Assembly: GCA_964509975.1 (NCBI GenBank)
Contig: CAZDZO010000001.1
Location: forward strand, 1 to 64,000
DNA: 64,000 bases
Direction: 5' to 3'
Source: CAZVBV01 sp964509975
GTDB taxonomy: Bacteria; Patescibacteriota; Gracilibacteria; UBA4473
Both the position numbers and the translations under genes were made by a program. The notes beneath the pieces are model-generated. The model was not told the DNA's origin and made no database searches. It saw only the letters and a program-made list of their open reading frames with translations. Shown here piece by piece: positions 51,685-58,930 of this stretch (within the stretch, counting starts at the first letter, position 1; each line of letters starts with the position of its first letter).

Positions 51685-52280
51685 TATTTTTTGAATCGCA
51701 TCCTCCATACATCCGCCCCCTCCTTTGTCTTGGCCTGCTCCCAGTCTGTTTGAGTTTCGTAAGGTGAAACTGAGAACTTTTCAATTTTTGAATAAGGAGA
51801 CGCTTCTACCACTTCCAAAGTTTCATTAAAAAGAAACTCTTGATCTGTCTGGAAGATAAATTCTGTTTTGTCATTCAACCAGCTCGAACAATTTGTAAGG
51901 AATTTTGAATTAATAAATCGTCGTTTCTTGTGTTTTTCTTTGAACCATGGATCGGGGAAGTTGACGAAAATCTCCTCAACGAACGCTTTTTCTTTTTGGC
52001 ATGGCTCGACGATCGCACGAAAGTTTCGCCCTGCGTCTCCGTCGAACACGACGACATTTTTTGAATCGGCGAACTTTGTTCTGAGTTTCTCCGCGAGAGG
52101 AACTCTAATCTCAAAGACGATGAAATTTTTCTCAGGAAATCTCTCAATCAAAGCTTCTACGAATTCTCCCTTGCACGCTCCGACGTCGATAATAATGGGC
52201 TTATCATTTCCAAACCCCGCAAAGGAAAATTCCTTTGTGATCGCGAGTGGATTTACATGAGGACGAATTCGTTTTGGCAT
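51684..52280 (-). CDS. trmB: tRNA (guanine-N7-)-methyltransferase TrmB
   Basis: TrmB makes m7G46 in tRNA. The 198-residue protein has the SAM motif IDVGACKGEFVEAL, the acidic EIRVPLAEK, and the family-specific VNFPDPWFKEKHKKRRF. The Cys in DVGACKG replaces the more common Gly. Length is slightly short but normal for the family. The start codon at 52280 diverges from the attenuator promoter 20 nt away. Confidence 0.92.
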   Translation of the reverse strand: MPKRIRPHVNPLAITKEFSFAGFGNDKPIIIDVGACKGEFVEALIERFPEKNFIVFEIRVPLAEKLRTKFADSKNVVVFDGDAGRNFRAIVEPCQKEKAFVEEIFVNFPDPWFKEKHKKRRFINSKFLTNCSSWLNDKTEFIFQTDQEFLFNETLEVVEASPYSKIEKFSVSPYETQTDWEQAKTKEGADVWRMRFKK

Positions 52281-52299
52281 CGGGGAGAGTGTAAGAATT

Positions 52300-52327
52300 T
52301 TGACAAAAAAGAAAACCTCGCTACCCT
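52300..52327 (+). promoter_or_regulatory. Promoter of the Trp-codon leader
   Basis: TTGACA (52300-52305), 16 nt, TACCCT (52322-52327). The leader ORF starts 8 nt after the -10. Confidence 0.65.
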
Positions 52328-52335
52328 TCTCCTCG

Positions 52336-52404
52336 ATGAATAATTTAATTGCGACCTATAGTTGGTGGACAGACGAAACGTCTGAGGTCGCAGTGAATAT
52401 TTAA
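52336..52404 (+). CDS. Leader peptide with adjacent Trp codons (trp-type attenuator)
   Basis: A 22-codon ORF starts 8 nt after a -10 box and contains two adjacent TGG codons (52363-52368) in the phrase TYSWWTDE. Around and behind it lie three competing helices. GCGACC (52351-52356) pairs with GGTCGC (52386-52391), with CAGACG/CGTCTG inside. GAGGTC (52384-52389) can instead pair with GGCCTC (52435-52440). GGCC of that segment is also the 5' arm of the terminator. This is the layout of ribosome-mediated attenuation: stalling at Trp codons would free GAGGTC to block the terminator. No known trp gene follows directly. Confidence 0.65.
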   Translation: MNNLIATYSWWTDETSEVAVNI

Positions 52405-52432
52405 ATCCCCCACACAAATCTAAATATTTTCT

Positions 52433-52455
52433 CCGGCCTCTGGCTGGTTTTTTTT
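52433..52455 (+). terminator. Attenuator terminator
   Basis: CCGGCC pairs with GGCTGG (one G-U) around a TCT loop, followed by eight T. It lies 28 nt after the leader-peptide stop codon. Confidence 0.75.
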
Positions 52456-52552
52456 GATCTGAATCAAGGCACAGCCTTCGTTTCCGGTCTTGCTCTTTTT
52501 GTTATCGGAGTCAATTAAGAAATTTTTTAGAAACCTTTTAAATAATATTGTT

Positions 52553-52783
52553 ATGAATCTTACACAAAATCAATCTCTTCAAATTGCTACGAAATTTAAC
52601 GTTTCAAAAGAAGAAGTTTTTAATCTTTTTAATCAGGGAAACATTGAACGAACTCAATTTTTCCAAATGGCACAACGCAGATCAATGACAAGTTGGGAAC
52701 GATTTTTGCAAAAAATTACAATTGCAAGTTCTCACTCAAACAACATCAAACCTATTTTAAACACTGCCTGGCTCCTCGATTAA
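52553..52783 (+). CDS. Small protein behind the Trp-type attenuator, unknown function
   Basis: The 76-residue protein begins MNLTQNQSLQIATKFNVSKE, is helical and mildly basic, and contains two Trp (SWERFLQ and NTAWLLD). I recognise no family. It is the first full gene after the attenuator, so it should be controlled by it unless the TAATAT box at 52543-52548 is its own promoter. Regulation of a 76-residue protein by Trp supply would be unexpected. Confidence 0.55.
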   Translation: MNLTQNQSLQIATKFNVSKEEVFNLFNQGNIERTQFFQMAQRRSMTSWERFLQKITIASSHSNNIKPILNTAWLLD

Positions 52784-52836
52784 CAAAAATGCATGGTCCT
52801 CGTATTCTTTCACAAGAACAACGGGGGCCTTTTTTA

Positions 52837-52865
52837 TTGACGAGAAATCGCTCTCGCAGTACGAT
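52837..52865 (+). promoter_or_regulatory. Promoter upstream of glyA
   Basis: TTGACG (52837-52842), 17 nt, TACGAT (52860-52865). It would start RNA near 52872, about 130 nt before glyA. Confidence 0.6.
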
Positions 52866-52874
52866 AAAAATGAA

Positions 52875-52964
52875 ATGATAACAACTTCTCTTGGAAATCG
52901 ACCAGTCGGAAAAGGACGAAAAGAAGTTTAAAAAAACTCGAATTTTTTGTATTCTCTCGTAGCG
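52875..52964 (+). CDS. Possible 29-residue basic ORF in the glyA leader
   Basis: The ORF starts 9 nt after the -10 box, the spacing typical for this genome. The product begins MITTSLGNRPVGKGRKKK and is strongly basic; it ends at a TAG inside the hairpin at 52957-52977. It may be a leader peptide for glyA or a tiny basic protein. The same frame is open upstream without a normal start codon. Confidence 0.35.
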
Positions 52965-52977
52965 AAACTACGAGATT
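52957..52977 (+). promoter_or_regulatory. Hairpin in the glyA leader
   Basis: TCTCGTAG and CTACGAGA form a perfect 8-bp stem with loop CGAAA, followed by a T-rich stretch (TTTTCGTTTATT). It lies 24 nt before the glyA start and may work as an attenuator or as an mRNA-protecting hairpin. Confidence 0.5.
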
Positions 52978-53000
52978 TTCGTTTATTACTTCTCTCAATT

Positions 53001-54278
53001 ATGACAACTCAACAATCAATACCTTTTCTCGAAAAAAGCGATCCCCAAATCGCCGATGCCATCCGTGGCGAAGAACAAAGAGAATCCGAAGGACTCGAGC
53101 TCATCCCCAGTGAAAACTATGTTTCCAGGGCCGTGCTTGAAGCCGACGGGTCCGTCTTTACAAACAAATACTCTGAAGGATACCCAGGACGTCGATATTA
53201 TGGCGGACAGGACTACACAGACGTCATTGAACGTCTTGCAATTGAACGAGCGTGTAAATTGTTTAATTGTAAATTTGCCAATGTGCAACCACTCTCTGGA
53301 GCGCCAGCGAATGTAGCCATGTATTTTGCACTCCTTGAACCAGGAGACACTATTCTTGGCATGGATCTCAGTCATGGGGGGCACCTCACTCATGGTCATC
53401 CTGTGACACATCTGGCGAAGATTTTTAACTTCGTGCGATATAAAATGAAAGATCCTGATACAGGAGAAATCGATTACGAAGCTCTTCGCAAAACAGCACT
53501 CAAAGAAAAACCAAAAATGATTCTCGCTGGGTTTTCTGCCTACAGCCGAGAACTCGATTACAAGAAGTTTGTTGATATTGCGAAAGAAGTGGGAGCGGTT
53601 ACGGTTGCCGATATGGCACATATTGCAGGACTGATTGCCGGAAAAGCTGTACGAAATCCTTTTGATGATGGATTTGATGTTATTACAACAACTACTCATA
53701 AAACATTGCGTGGTCCTCGTGGAGGAATGATTCTTACAAGAGAGAGTGAAGAAATTGCAAAAAAAATTGATAAATCGGTATTTCCAGGATTTCAAGGGGG
53801 ACCACACATGCATCTGATTGCGGCGAAAGCTGTGGCCTTCGGAGAAGCTTTGACTCCTGCCTTTGCAGAATATGCACAACAGATTTTGAAGAATGCAAAA
53901 GCCATGGAAAAGGTTTTCTTGGATAATGGAGTACGACTTTTGGGAGGAGGGACGTCTAATCACTTGCTTTTAGCTGATGTATTTGGAAGTTTAGGCGTAA
54001 CTGGAAAAGAAGCGCAAACCGTGCTTGATGAAGTTGGAATGACACTCAATATGAATTCTATTGCCGATGATCCACGAAAGCCACTCGATCCATCTGGGAT
54101 TCGCTTTGGAACTCCTGCAATTACAACACGAGGGCTTAAAGAACCACATTGTGCTCGCGTCGCTGAACTCATGATTGAAGTGTTGAAAGACAAAGACAAT
54201 CCGATACTGAAAAAACGTGTTCGTGAAGAAATCAGAGATCTCTGTCTCAGGTTTCCGATTCCAGACACGATGATTTAA
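53001..54278 (+). CDS. glyA: Serine hydroxymethyltransferase
   Basis: GlyA converts serine and tetrahydrofolate to glycine and methylene-THF, feeding one-carbon units to purine synthesis (purH here). The 425-residue protein has ELIPSENYVSRAVLEA, NKYSEGYPGRRYYGG, and the PLP-lysine motif TTTTHKTLRGPRGG (Lys near residue 234). The start at 53001 (MTTQQSIPFLEKSDPQ) fits the family; 18 earlier in-frame codons overlap the leader hairpin. Length is normal. Confidence 0.95.
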   Translation: MTTQQSIPFLEKSDPQIADAIRGEEQRESEGLELIPSENYVSRAVLEADGSVFTNKYSEGYPGRRYYGGQDYTDVIERLAIERACKLFNCKFANVQPLSGAPANVAMYFALLEPGDTILGMDLSHGGHLTHGHPVTHLAKIFNFVRYKMKDPDTGEIDYEALRKTALKEKPKMILAGFSAYSRELDYKKFVDIAKEVGAVTVADMAHIAGLIAGKAVRNPFDDGFDVITTTTHKTLRGPRGGMILTRESEEIAKKIDKSVFPGFQGGPHMHLIAAKAVAFGEALTPAFAEYAQQILKNAKAMEKVFLDNGVRLLGGGTSNHLLLADVFGSLGVTGKEAQTVLDEVGMTLNMNSIADDPRKPLDPSGIRFGTPAITTRGLKEPHCARVAELMIEVLKDKDNPILKKRVREEIRDLCLRFPIPDTMI

Positions 54279-54287
54279 AGAAAGTTT

Positions 54288-54824
54288 TTACTTCTCGTAT
54301 ACATAAATCTTATCCTTTCCAACCTGCACAACATGTGTAGGTTGTAAGGATGTAAATGGGAATCCATGTGAAATGATTCGACACCCCGTGGGAAGTTCGG
54401 CCCATTTTTCTGTATAGATTTTATCTATCACTTTGGGAAACAAGTAGCAAAAAATTACATCCGCATCCGATAAGTTTGCTGTGAAAAAATCCTGCGAGTA
54501 AAACTGAATATTCTTTTTGAGAAAGAAATTTTTTATTCGCGCGAACCAAATCGCTGGTCTCACAAGATCGTATCCGAAACATTTCACGTCTCCTGAAGAA
54601 TTTTTTGCAACTTCAAACAAAATCGCCCCCACTCCACATCCTAAGTCATATATTGTCTTCCCTGGATGGATAGCTGCAAGTTCAACCATTTTTTGCGCAG
54701 TTTTTTTTGAAGTGGAAACAAGCGGTGCTCCGTAATGGAAAAATCCCCACAGCATCCAAACACTAAAAATAAGTGCTCCGAGGAGAATGATTCCGAAAAT
54801 CAGTAAGAAAATATTTGTTATCAT
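54288..54824 (-). CDS. Membrane-anchored SAM-dependent methyltransferase-like protein
   Basis: The 178-residue protein has one N-terminal membrane helix (IFLLIFGIILLGALIFSVWMLWG), then a class I methyltransferase core with IYDLGCGVGAILFEVAK and FGYDLVRPAIWFARI, and VIFCYLFPKVID. The substrate is unknown. Its ATG overlaps the TGA stop of the helicase gene (ATGA at 54821-54824), so translation is coupled. The family resembles conserved hypothetical methyltransferases near uvrD in CPR genomes, but I cannot confirm that here. Confidence 0.75.
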   Translation of the reverse strand: MITNIFLLIFGIILLGALIFSVWMLWGFFHYGAPLVSTSKKTAQKMVELAAIHPGKTIYDLGCGVGAILFEVAKNSSGDVKCFGYDLVRPAIWFARIKNFFLKKNIQFYSQDFFTANLSDADVIFCYLFPKVIDKIYTEKWAELPTGCRIISHGFPFTSLQPTHVVQVGKDKIYVYEK

Positions 54825-57775
54825 TGTCCAAAATTTTGCCAATAATCAATTTCTGTATCGTTCTCAACGTTGGAAACAAATGGGAATTCTAAATTCTGTA
54901 CTTTTTGGTGTGCTTTTTTTAGCTCTCCAATAACTTGCGCTCGATCTTCTTCTGATACTTCCAATTGCCGTTGTCCAATTTTTCCCGTGTGGTCACCTGC
55001 AGTAAGAAATTCAAGTTCGCAGACATCAACGTTCCACCCAAGGTCTTTGCTGTTGCGTGCTAAAAGATCGTAAAAAACAAGCTGTCTCCACAAAGATTCT
55101 CCTTTGGTAATGGCTCGTGGTTTCCCTGATTTGTAGTCGACGATTTTGACTTTCGTTTTTTCTGAATTAAAAAAATCAACGCGATCTATTTTTCCAGTGA
55201 TCCGAATATCATCTATTGCAGGAGAATATTTACTGAACGCAAACTCAATCAAAGAATCTTCTTTGAAGGTTTCTTTTCGTTTCTCGTGATAATTCTCCAA
55301 GACTTCTTTTCCGTGGTCTAACCATTTTTCAAATTCCTTTTTTTCTAAATTTTGCCCTCGCAATGCTCGTTCAAATTCGTTGATAAGAAATTCTTGTGTG
55401 GGCAATTCTTTCGTTCGTTTATAATTTTCCAAGAAACGTTCAAGTGCTTCATGGAGAGCCACTCCGAGTGCAAGCTGAGGAAGCGGGCGACGCGGAAATC
55501 GAAGTAATCTTTGATAGAGGAATTTCCGTGGACAATCCAAATAGGTCTGCAAACTCGTTGCCGACCAAACGAAATCTTTCACTCTTGCTTGAAGAATTTC
55601 TTTTTCTTGAGCAGTAAAAAGCGGTTGTTCCTTTGTCGAAAGAAAAACCGGAATTAGTTTTTGAACCAACTCTTCTGTTTCATCTCGCGGAAGCATTTCA
55701 CAGATTGAATCAGGGATTTCGTGCCAAAATTGTGATGGATTTTTTTCTCGTCCTGAGAAATCTGTCACACTGTAGGACAAGAAAATTTCTTTTCTCGCTC
55801 GGGTCATCGCTACAAAAAACAAACGTCGTTCATCCTCATTCTCGTCGTGCTCTTCGTGAAAAAGTTGTGGCAATGCAATACCGTTTCTGGCTCTATTATT
55901 CCCCCATACTCGATCAAGCAATCCTGGAAGAAAGACCACATCAAACTCTCGCCCCTTCGATCCATGGGCAGTAAGAATGTGAACCGCTCTTTGATCAGCG
56001 GGAAGGGAATTTGGTCGAACCGGAATATTTAATTGTGCATGAAGTTCAATCCGCTCAAGAAGTGTTGGAAGATTTTCGCATTTTTGTTCCCGCGCCCATT
56101 CGATGAATTTCCGAATCATCTGCCAATCTTCTGATGATGTTTCGTTGTCTTTTTGTGAAAGAAATTCAGCGAGTCCTGATTCGTATAATAATTTTTCAAT
56201 CAACACTTCTGGACGACAGTGCCAGAATTGTTGACGAGCATTTATGATGAGATCAAAGATTCTTTTCAATGATTCGTCTCTCTTCGATTCCTCTTCTAGG
56301 AGCGCAATAACAGAGTCTTTCTCCTTGTCCCGTTTGAGTGAAAGTTGCAGTAATTTTTCTCCCGAAATCCCAAAGAATTGTGTATGCAGAAGCTCCATCA
56401 TTTTTTCGTCATTTCGCGGATCGGCGAATATTTCCAGCATGAGGATTAGAATCCTGATCCATTGATCTTCAAATATGTTTTGAAAAATTTGAGCCGAAAC
56501 CGGAATCCCAAACTTCGGGAGTTCACGTGCGATTTCCAAAACCTCTGCATTTTTTCTGCACAAAATAGCAATTTCCCCAGGAGGTATTCCGTTTTTTAAA
56601 GCCCCCTGAATGCGTTCTACGAGAAAACCAAGCTCACTTAATCGTGCCCCAAACACTGCCTTGTGAATCGTGCCTGTGAAATCTTTATTTGTTCCACTCG
56701 CGGTTAATTTTTTATCCGCATCGGCTCGGGTTTTATTATTGGCAATGGAGGCAAAAGCTCCGTCTAAGATAGTTTGAGCGGATCGGTAATTTTCAGTGAG
56801 GGTTATTTGCTGGTGAGAAGGGAATTGTTTTTGGAATTCAAAAATGTTCTCCACACTTGCTCCCTGAAACCGATAAATAGCCTGATCATCGTCTCCCACG
56901 GCGAAAATATTGGGGTCGTCCTGAAAATCACTGAGCGCCCATAGGAGCTCGTTTTGTACAGAATTGGTGTCTTGGTACTCATCGATCAAAACCCATTGAA
57001 ATCGCTCCGCTAAATCGAGTCTCAAATTTTCATTTTTCTTCACTTCGCCAATCACCCACATGAGCTGATCATCAAAATCAAAGAAGCCTTTTTCTTTCAT
57101 CTTCGCTTCGTACACATCCCAGAAGTCAGCCAACTCTTCCATTCTTCGAATCTTTCGATCAATCTCTTCTCGTTTTTTGGGTTTGAAATCCCCAACATTA
57201 AATTCTCCGAATTTTCGTTTGTAGAAATTTTCTGGATCTTCTTCGAGTCGTTTCTTTTCATCGGGAATCAGTGTACGAAGAGTCTGTGCGGAAATGTTTT
57301 CTCGTTTGAGCTTTGAAATAGCCATGAGAATGTCGTGTCTAAATATAAAGTCATCCCAGACACTGGAGAAAAATTCCCATTTTTTTGATCGTACTGCATC
57401 TTGAAAAGCGAGTGCTTTTTGCAGATCGTCAGCGATTTCTCGGGTTCCTCGTAGGTTTTCAAAATACTCTGGATATTCATCCATTACCCACTGACAAAAC
57501 CCATGAAATGTTGAAATTTTTACCTTGTACGCTTCATTCCCGATGCCTGATTGAAGCCGATCTCGCATTTCGGTCGCTCCAGCTTCAGTGAAAGTAAGGC
57601 ACAAAATATTATGCGCGTGCGCCCCCACGTCTTGCTGGAGGAGGTGCGCGATGCGTGCTGTTAAAAGGTGTGTTTTCCCTGTTCCTGGACCCGCTAAAAC
57701 CAAAACCTGTCCGTAGACTTTTTCCACCGCTTTGCGTTGGGCGGGATTAAGGTTTTTGAGAAAATCATTCTTCAT
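54821..57775 (-). CDS. UvrD/PcrA-like helicase fused to a PD-(D/E)XK nuclease
   Basis: The 984-residue protein has UvrD motifs: Walker A LAGPGTGKTHLLTARI (near residue 33), LTFTEAGATEMRDRL, DEYQDTNSVQNELLW (near 263), GDDDQAIYRFQGA and the C-terminal helicase motif LTAHGSKGREFDVVFLPGL. After residue 730 an extra domain has CPRKFLYQRLL and, near 905-915, KIVDYKSGKPR, the PD-(D/E)XK nuclease site as in AddA/AddB. It could do both strand opening and end resection, a one-protein counterpart of AddAB. RecF, encoded at the other end of the window, works on gaps instead. Confidence 0.9.
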   Translation of the reverse strand: MKNDFLKNLNPAQRKAVEKVYGQVLVLAGPGTGKTHLLTARIAHLLQQDVGAHAHNILCLTFTEAGATEMRDRLQSGIGNEAYKVKISTFHGFCQWVMDEYPEYFENLRGTREIADDLQKALAFQDAVRSKKWEFFSSVWDDFIFRHDILMAISKLKRENISAQTLRTLIPDEKKRLEEDPENFYKRKFGEFNVGDFKPKKREEIDRKIRRMEELADFWDVYEAKMKEKGFFDFDDQLMWVIGEVKKNENLRLDLAERFQWVLIDEYQDTNSVQNELLWALSDFQDDPNIFAVGDDDQAIYRFQGASVENIFEFQKQFPSHQQITLTENYRSAQTILDGAFASIANNKTRADADKKLTASGTNKDFTGTIHKAVFGARLSELGFLVERIQGALKNGIPPGEIAILCRKNAEVLEIARELPKFGIPVSAQIFQNIFEDQWIRILILMLEIFADPRNDEKMMELLHTQFFGISGEKLLQLSLKRDKEKDSVIALLEEESKRDESLKRIFDLIINARQQFWHCRPEVLIEKLLYESGLAEFLSQKDNETSSEDWQMIRKFIEWAREQKCENLPTLLERIELHAQLNIPVRPNSLPADQRAVHILTAHGSKGREFDVVFLPGLLDRVWGNNRARNGIALPQLFHEEHDENEDERRLFFVAMTRARKEIFLSYSVTDFSGREKNPSQFWHEIPDSICEMLPRDETEELVQKLIPVFLSTKEQPLFTAQEKEILQARVKDFVWSATSLQTYLDCPRKFLYQRLLRFPRRPLPQLALGVALHEALERFLENYKRTKELPTQEFLINEFERALRGQNLEKKEFEKWLDHGKEVLENYHEKRKETFKEDSLIEFAFSKYSPAIDDIRITGKIDRVDFFNSEKTKVKIVDYKSGKPRAITKGESLWRQLVFYDLLARNSKDLGWNVDVCELEFLTAGDHTGKIGQRQLEVSEEDRAQVIGELKKAHQKVQNLEFPFVSNVENDTEIDYWQNFGQ

Positions 57776-57954
57776 CGCGAGGACAATATCAAAAATTTTA
57801 AATTATAACACCCCCCAACCCCCTCTTAAAAACCCCTTGGTCATTCTAGCTTGCCCAGAATCGGTTCAGTTTATATCATGCTTTCAGAGAATACGAAGAA
57901 TTTTTGTCCGTTTCGCGCTAACGCTTAATCACTACTTCCAAGTATTCATCCAAT

Positions 57955-57971
57955 TCCGGTCAAGCCGGAAT
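57955..57971. repeat. TTCCGG/CCGGAA intergenic hairpin
   Basis: A perfect 6-bp stem with TCAAG loop, followed by ATGAC. It belongs to the GTCAT/ATGAC-type palindromes. It lies in the 215-nt gap between the helicase and the DUF192 gene. Confidence 0.5.
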
Positions 57972-57990
57972 GACTGAATTTACCCCACAC

Positions 57991-58440
57991 ATGAAACGTT
58001 TTAATTTTCTCCTTCTCCTCGCTATACTTCCACTAATGGGATGTGAACATACCACTTCAGAAATTCTTCACATTTCGCACGAGCTGGGCCGATCCATTGT
58101 GCAAATCGGCGAGCAATCGTGGAATGTAGAGGTGGCAAAAACACCAGAACAACGACAACAAGGGCTCATGCTGCGAGAGAAACTTGAGCCGAGCGCTGGA
58201 ATGTTATTCGTTTTTGAAGAAGAAGATTTTCACGCTTTCTGGATGAAAAACACTCTCATTCCACTCGATGTGATTTGGATTGGGGAAGATTTAAAAGTAG
58301 TGGACGTACAAACGCTCACTCCGTGTGTAGCTGAAGAATGCCTAAACTTTCGCCCATCTGAAAAAGCAAAATACGTGCTTGAAGTAGCTGCCGGAACGTT
58401 TAAAGGGCTGGTTAGTGACGAGTTACTCTTTGTCGAGTAA
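57991..58440 (+). CDS. DUF192-family lipoprotein
   Basis: The 149-residue protein has a lipoprotein signal (MKRFNFLLLLAILPLMGC; lipobox LMGC) and a DUF192 domain with VEVAKTPEQRQQGLMLREKL, GMLFVFEEE, FWMKNTLIPLDVIWI and the Pro-rich end KYVLEVAAG. The biochemical role of DUF192 is unknown. It ends inside the convergent MraZ-like gene (18-nt overlap). An in-frame ATG at 57970 would give a longer form without a better signal. Confidence 0.85.
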   Translation: MKRFNFLLLLAILPLMGCEHTTSEILHISHELGRSIVQIGEQSWNVEVAKTPEQRQQGLMLREKLEPSAGMLFVFEEEDFHAFWMKNTLIPLDVIWIGEDLKVVDVQTLTPCVAEECLNFRPSEKAKYVLEVAAGTFKGLVSDELLFVE

Positions 58441-58827
58441 ATCTTTCACCTTCCCTTTTATTAGCACAATATATTCTACACAACCCACAAAGGTTACATC
58501 CCTTTCTCCGTCTAATTGTTTTTTTACTTTTGGGGGAAGAATAATCCTAGCTGTCTTATCTTTCCGAGGTTCGTAAAGTCTTGAATAAACGTCGTCAAAA
58601 AAATTATTTCCTGCATAAATTGTTCGTAGTATTTTTTCACTCGGAACAATGATAGCCAAGATCTCTTGTTTTGAATTCTTTAACTCTTCAATTAGATGTT
58701 CCTGTTCCCCTATCCACACAAGAAAATCCTTTTCCTTCCCCCATTCTACTGGAATCGAAATTCTATATTTTGTATCAACCCTTCTTTCCAGGCTTCCTAC
58801 ATATTGCTCGTTTCCTTCTTTTTTCAT
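58423..58827 (-). CDS. MraZ-like DNA-binding protein
   Basis: The 134-residue protein has two AbrB/MraZ-type repeats: GSLERRVDTKYRISIPVEW (residues 8-26) and KDKTARIILPPKVKKQL (about 89-105), followed by FVGCVEYIVLIKG. This two-repeat pattern is that of MraZ, which controls the division and cell-wall operon. No mraW or ftsI is next to it, so it is an orphan; it could have another target. The ATG at 58827 is 6 nt after a -10 box. Confidence 0.7.
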   Translation of the reverse strand: MKKEGNEQYVGSLERRVDTKYRISIPVEWGKEKDFLVWIGEQEHLIEELKNSKQEILAIIVPSEKILRTIYAGNNFFDDVYSRLYEPRKDKTARIILPPKVKKQLDGERDVTFVGCVEYIVLIKGKVKDLLDKE

Positions 58828-58833
58828 ATTGAC

Positions 58834-58861
58834 AAAGTACAAAGTTTTAAAAATTCGTCAA
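58834..58861 (-). promoter_or_regulatory. Promoter of the MraZ-like gene
   Basis: On the minus strand TTGACG (58856-58861), 16 nt, TACTTT (58834-58839), then 6 nt to the ATG. Confidence 0.75.
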
Positions 58862-58915
58862 CCACCCTTTTACTTCTTTTTTTCATTTCAATTCGCTTTC
58901 TGTGAGCGAGTTTTT

Positions 58916-58921
58916 TACAAT
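58916..58921 (+). promoter_or_regulatory. -10 box of valS
   Basis: TACAAT ends 9 nt before the valS ATG at 58931. A weak TTCGCT (58892-58897) is at -35 with an 18-nt spacer. Confidence 0.5.
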
Positions 58922-58930
58922 ACCCCCGAC

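Noticed and set aside
52790..52879. Open frame starting at ATG 52790 (29 codons)
   Set aside because: No promoter at the proper distance; the frame beginning at 52875 fits the promoter better, though both are short enough to be chance.
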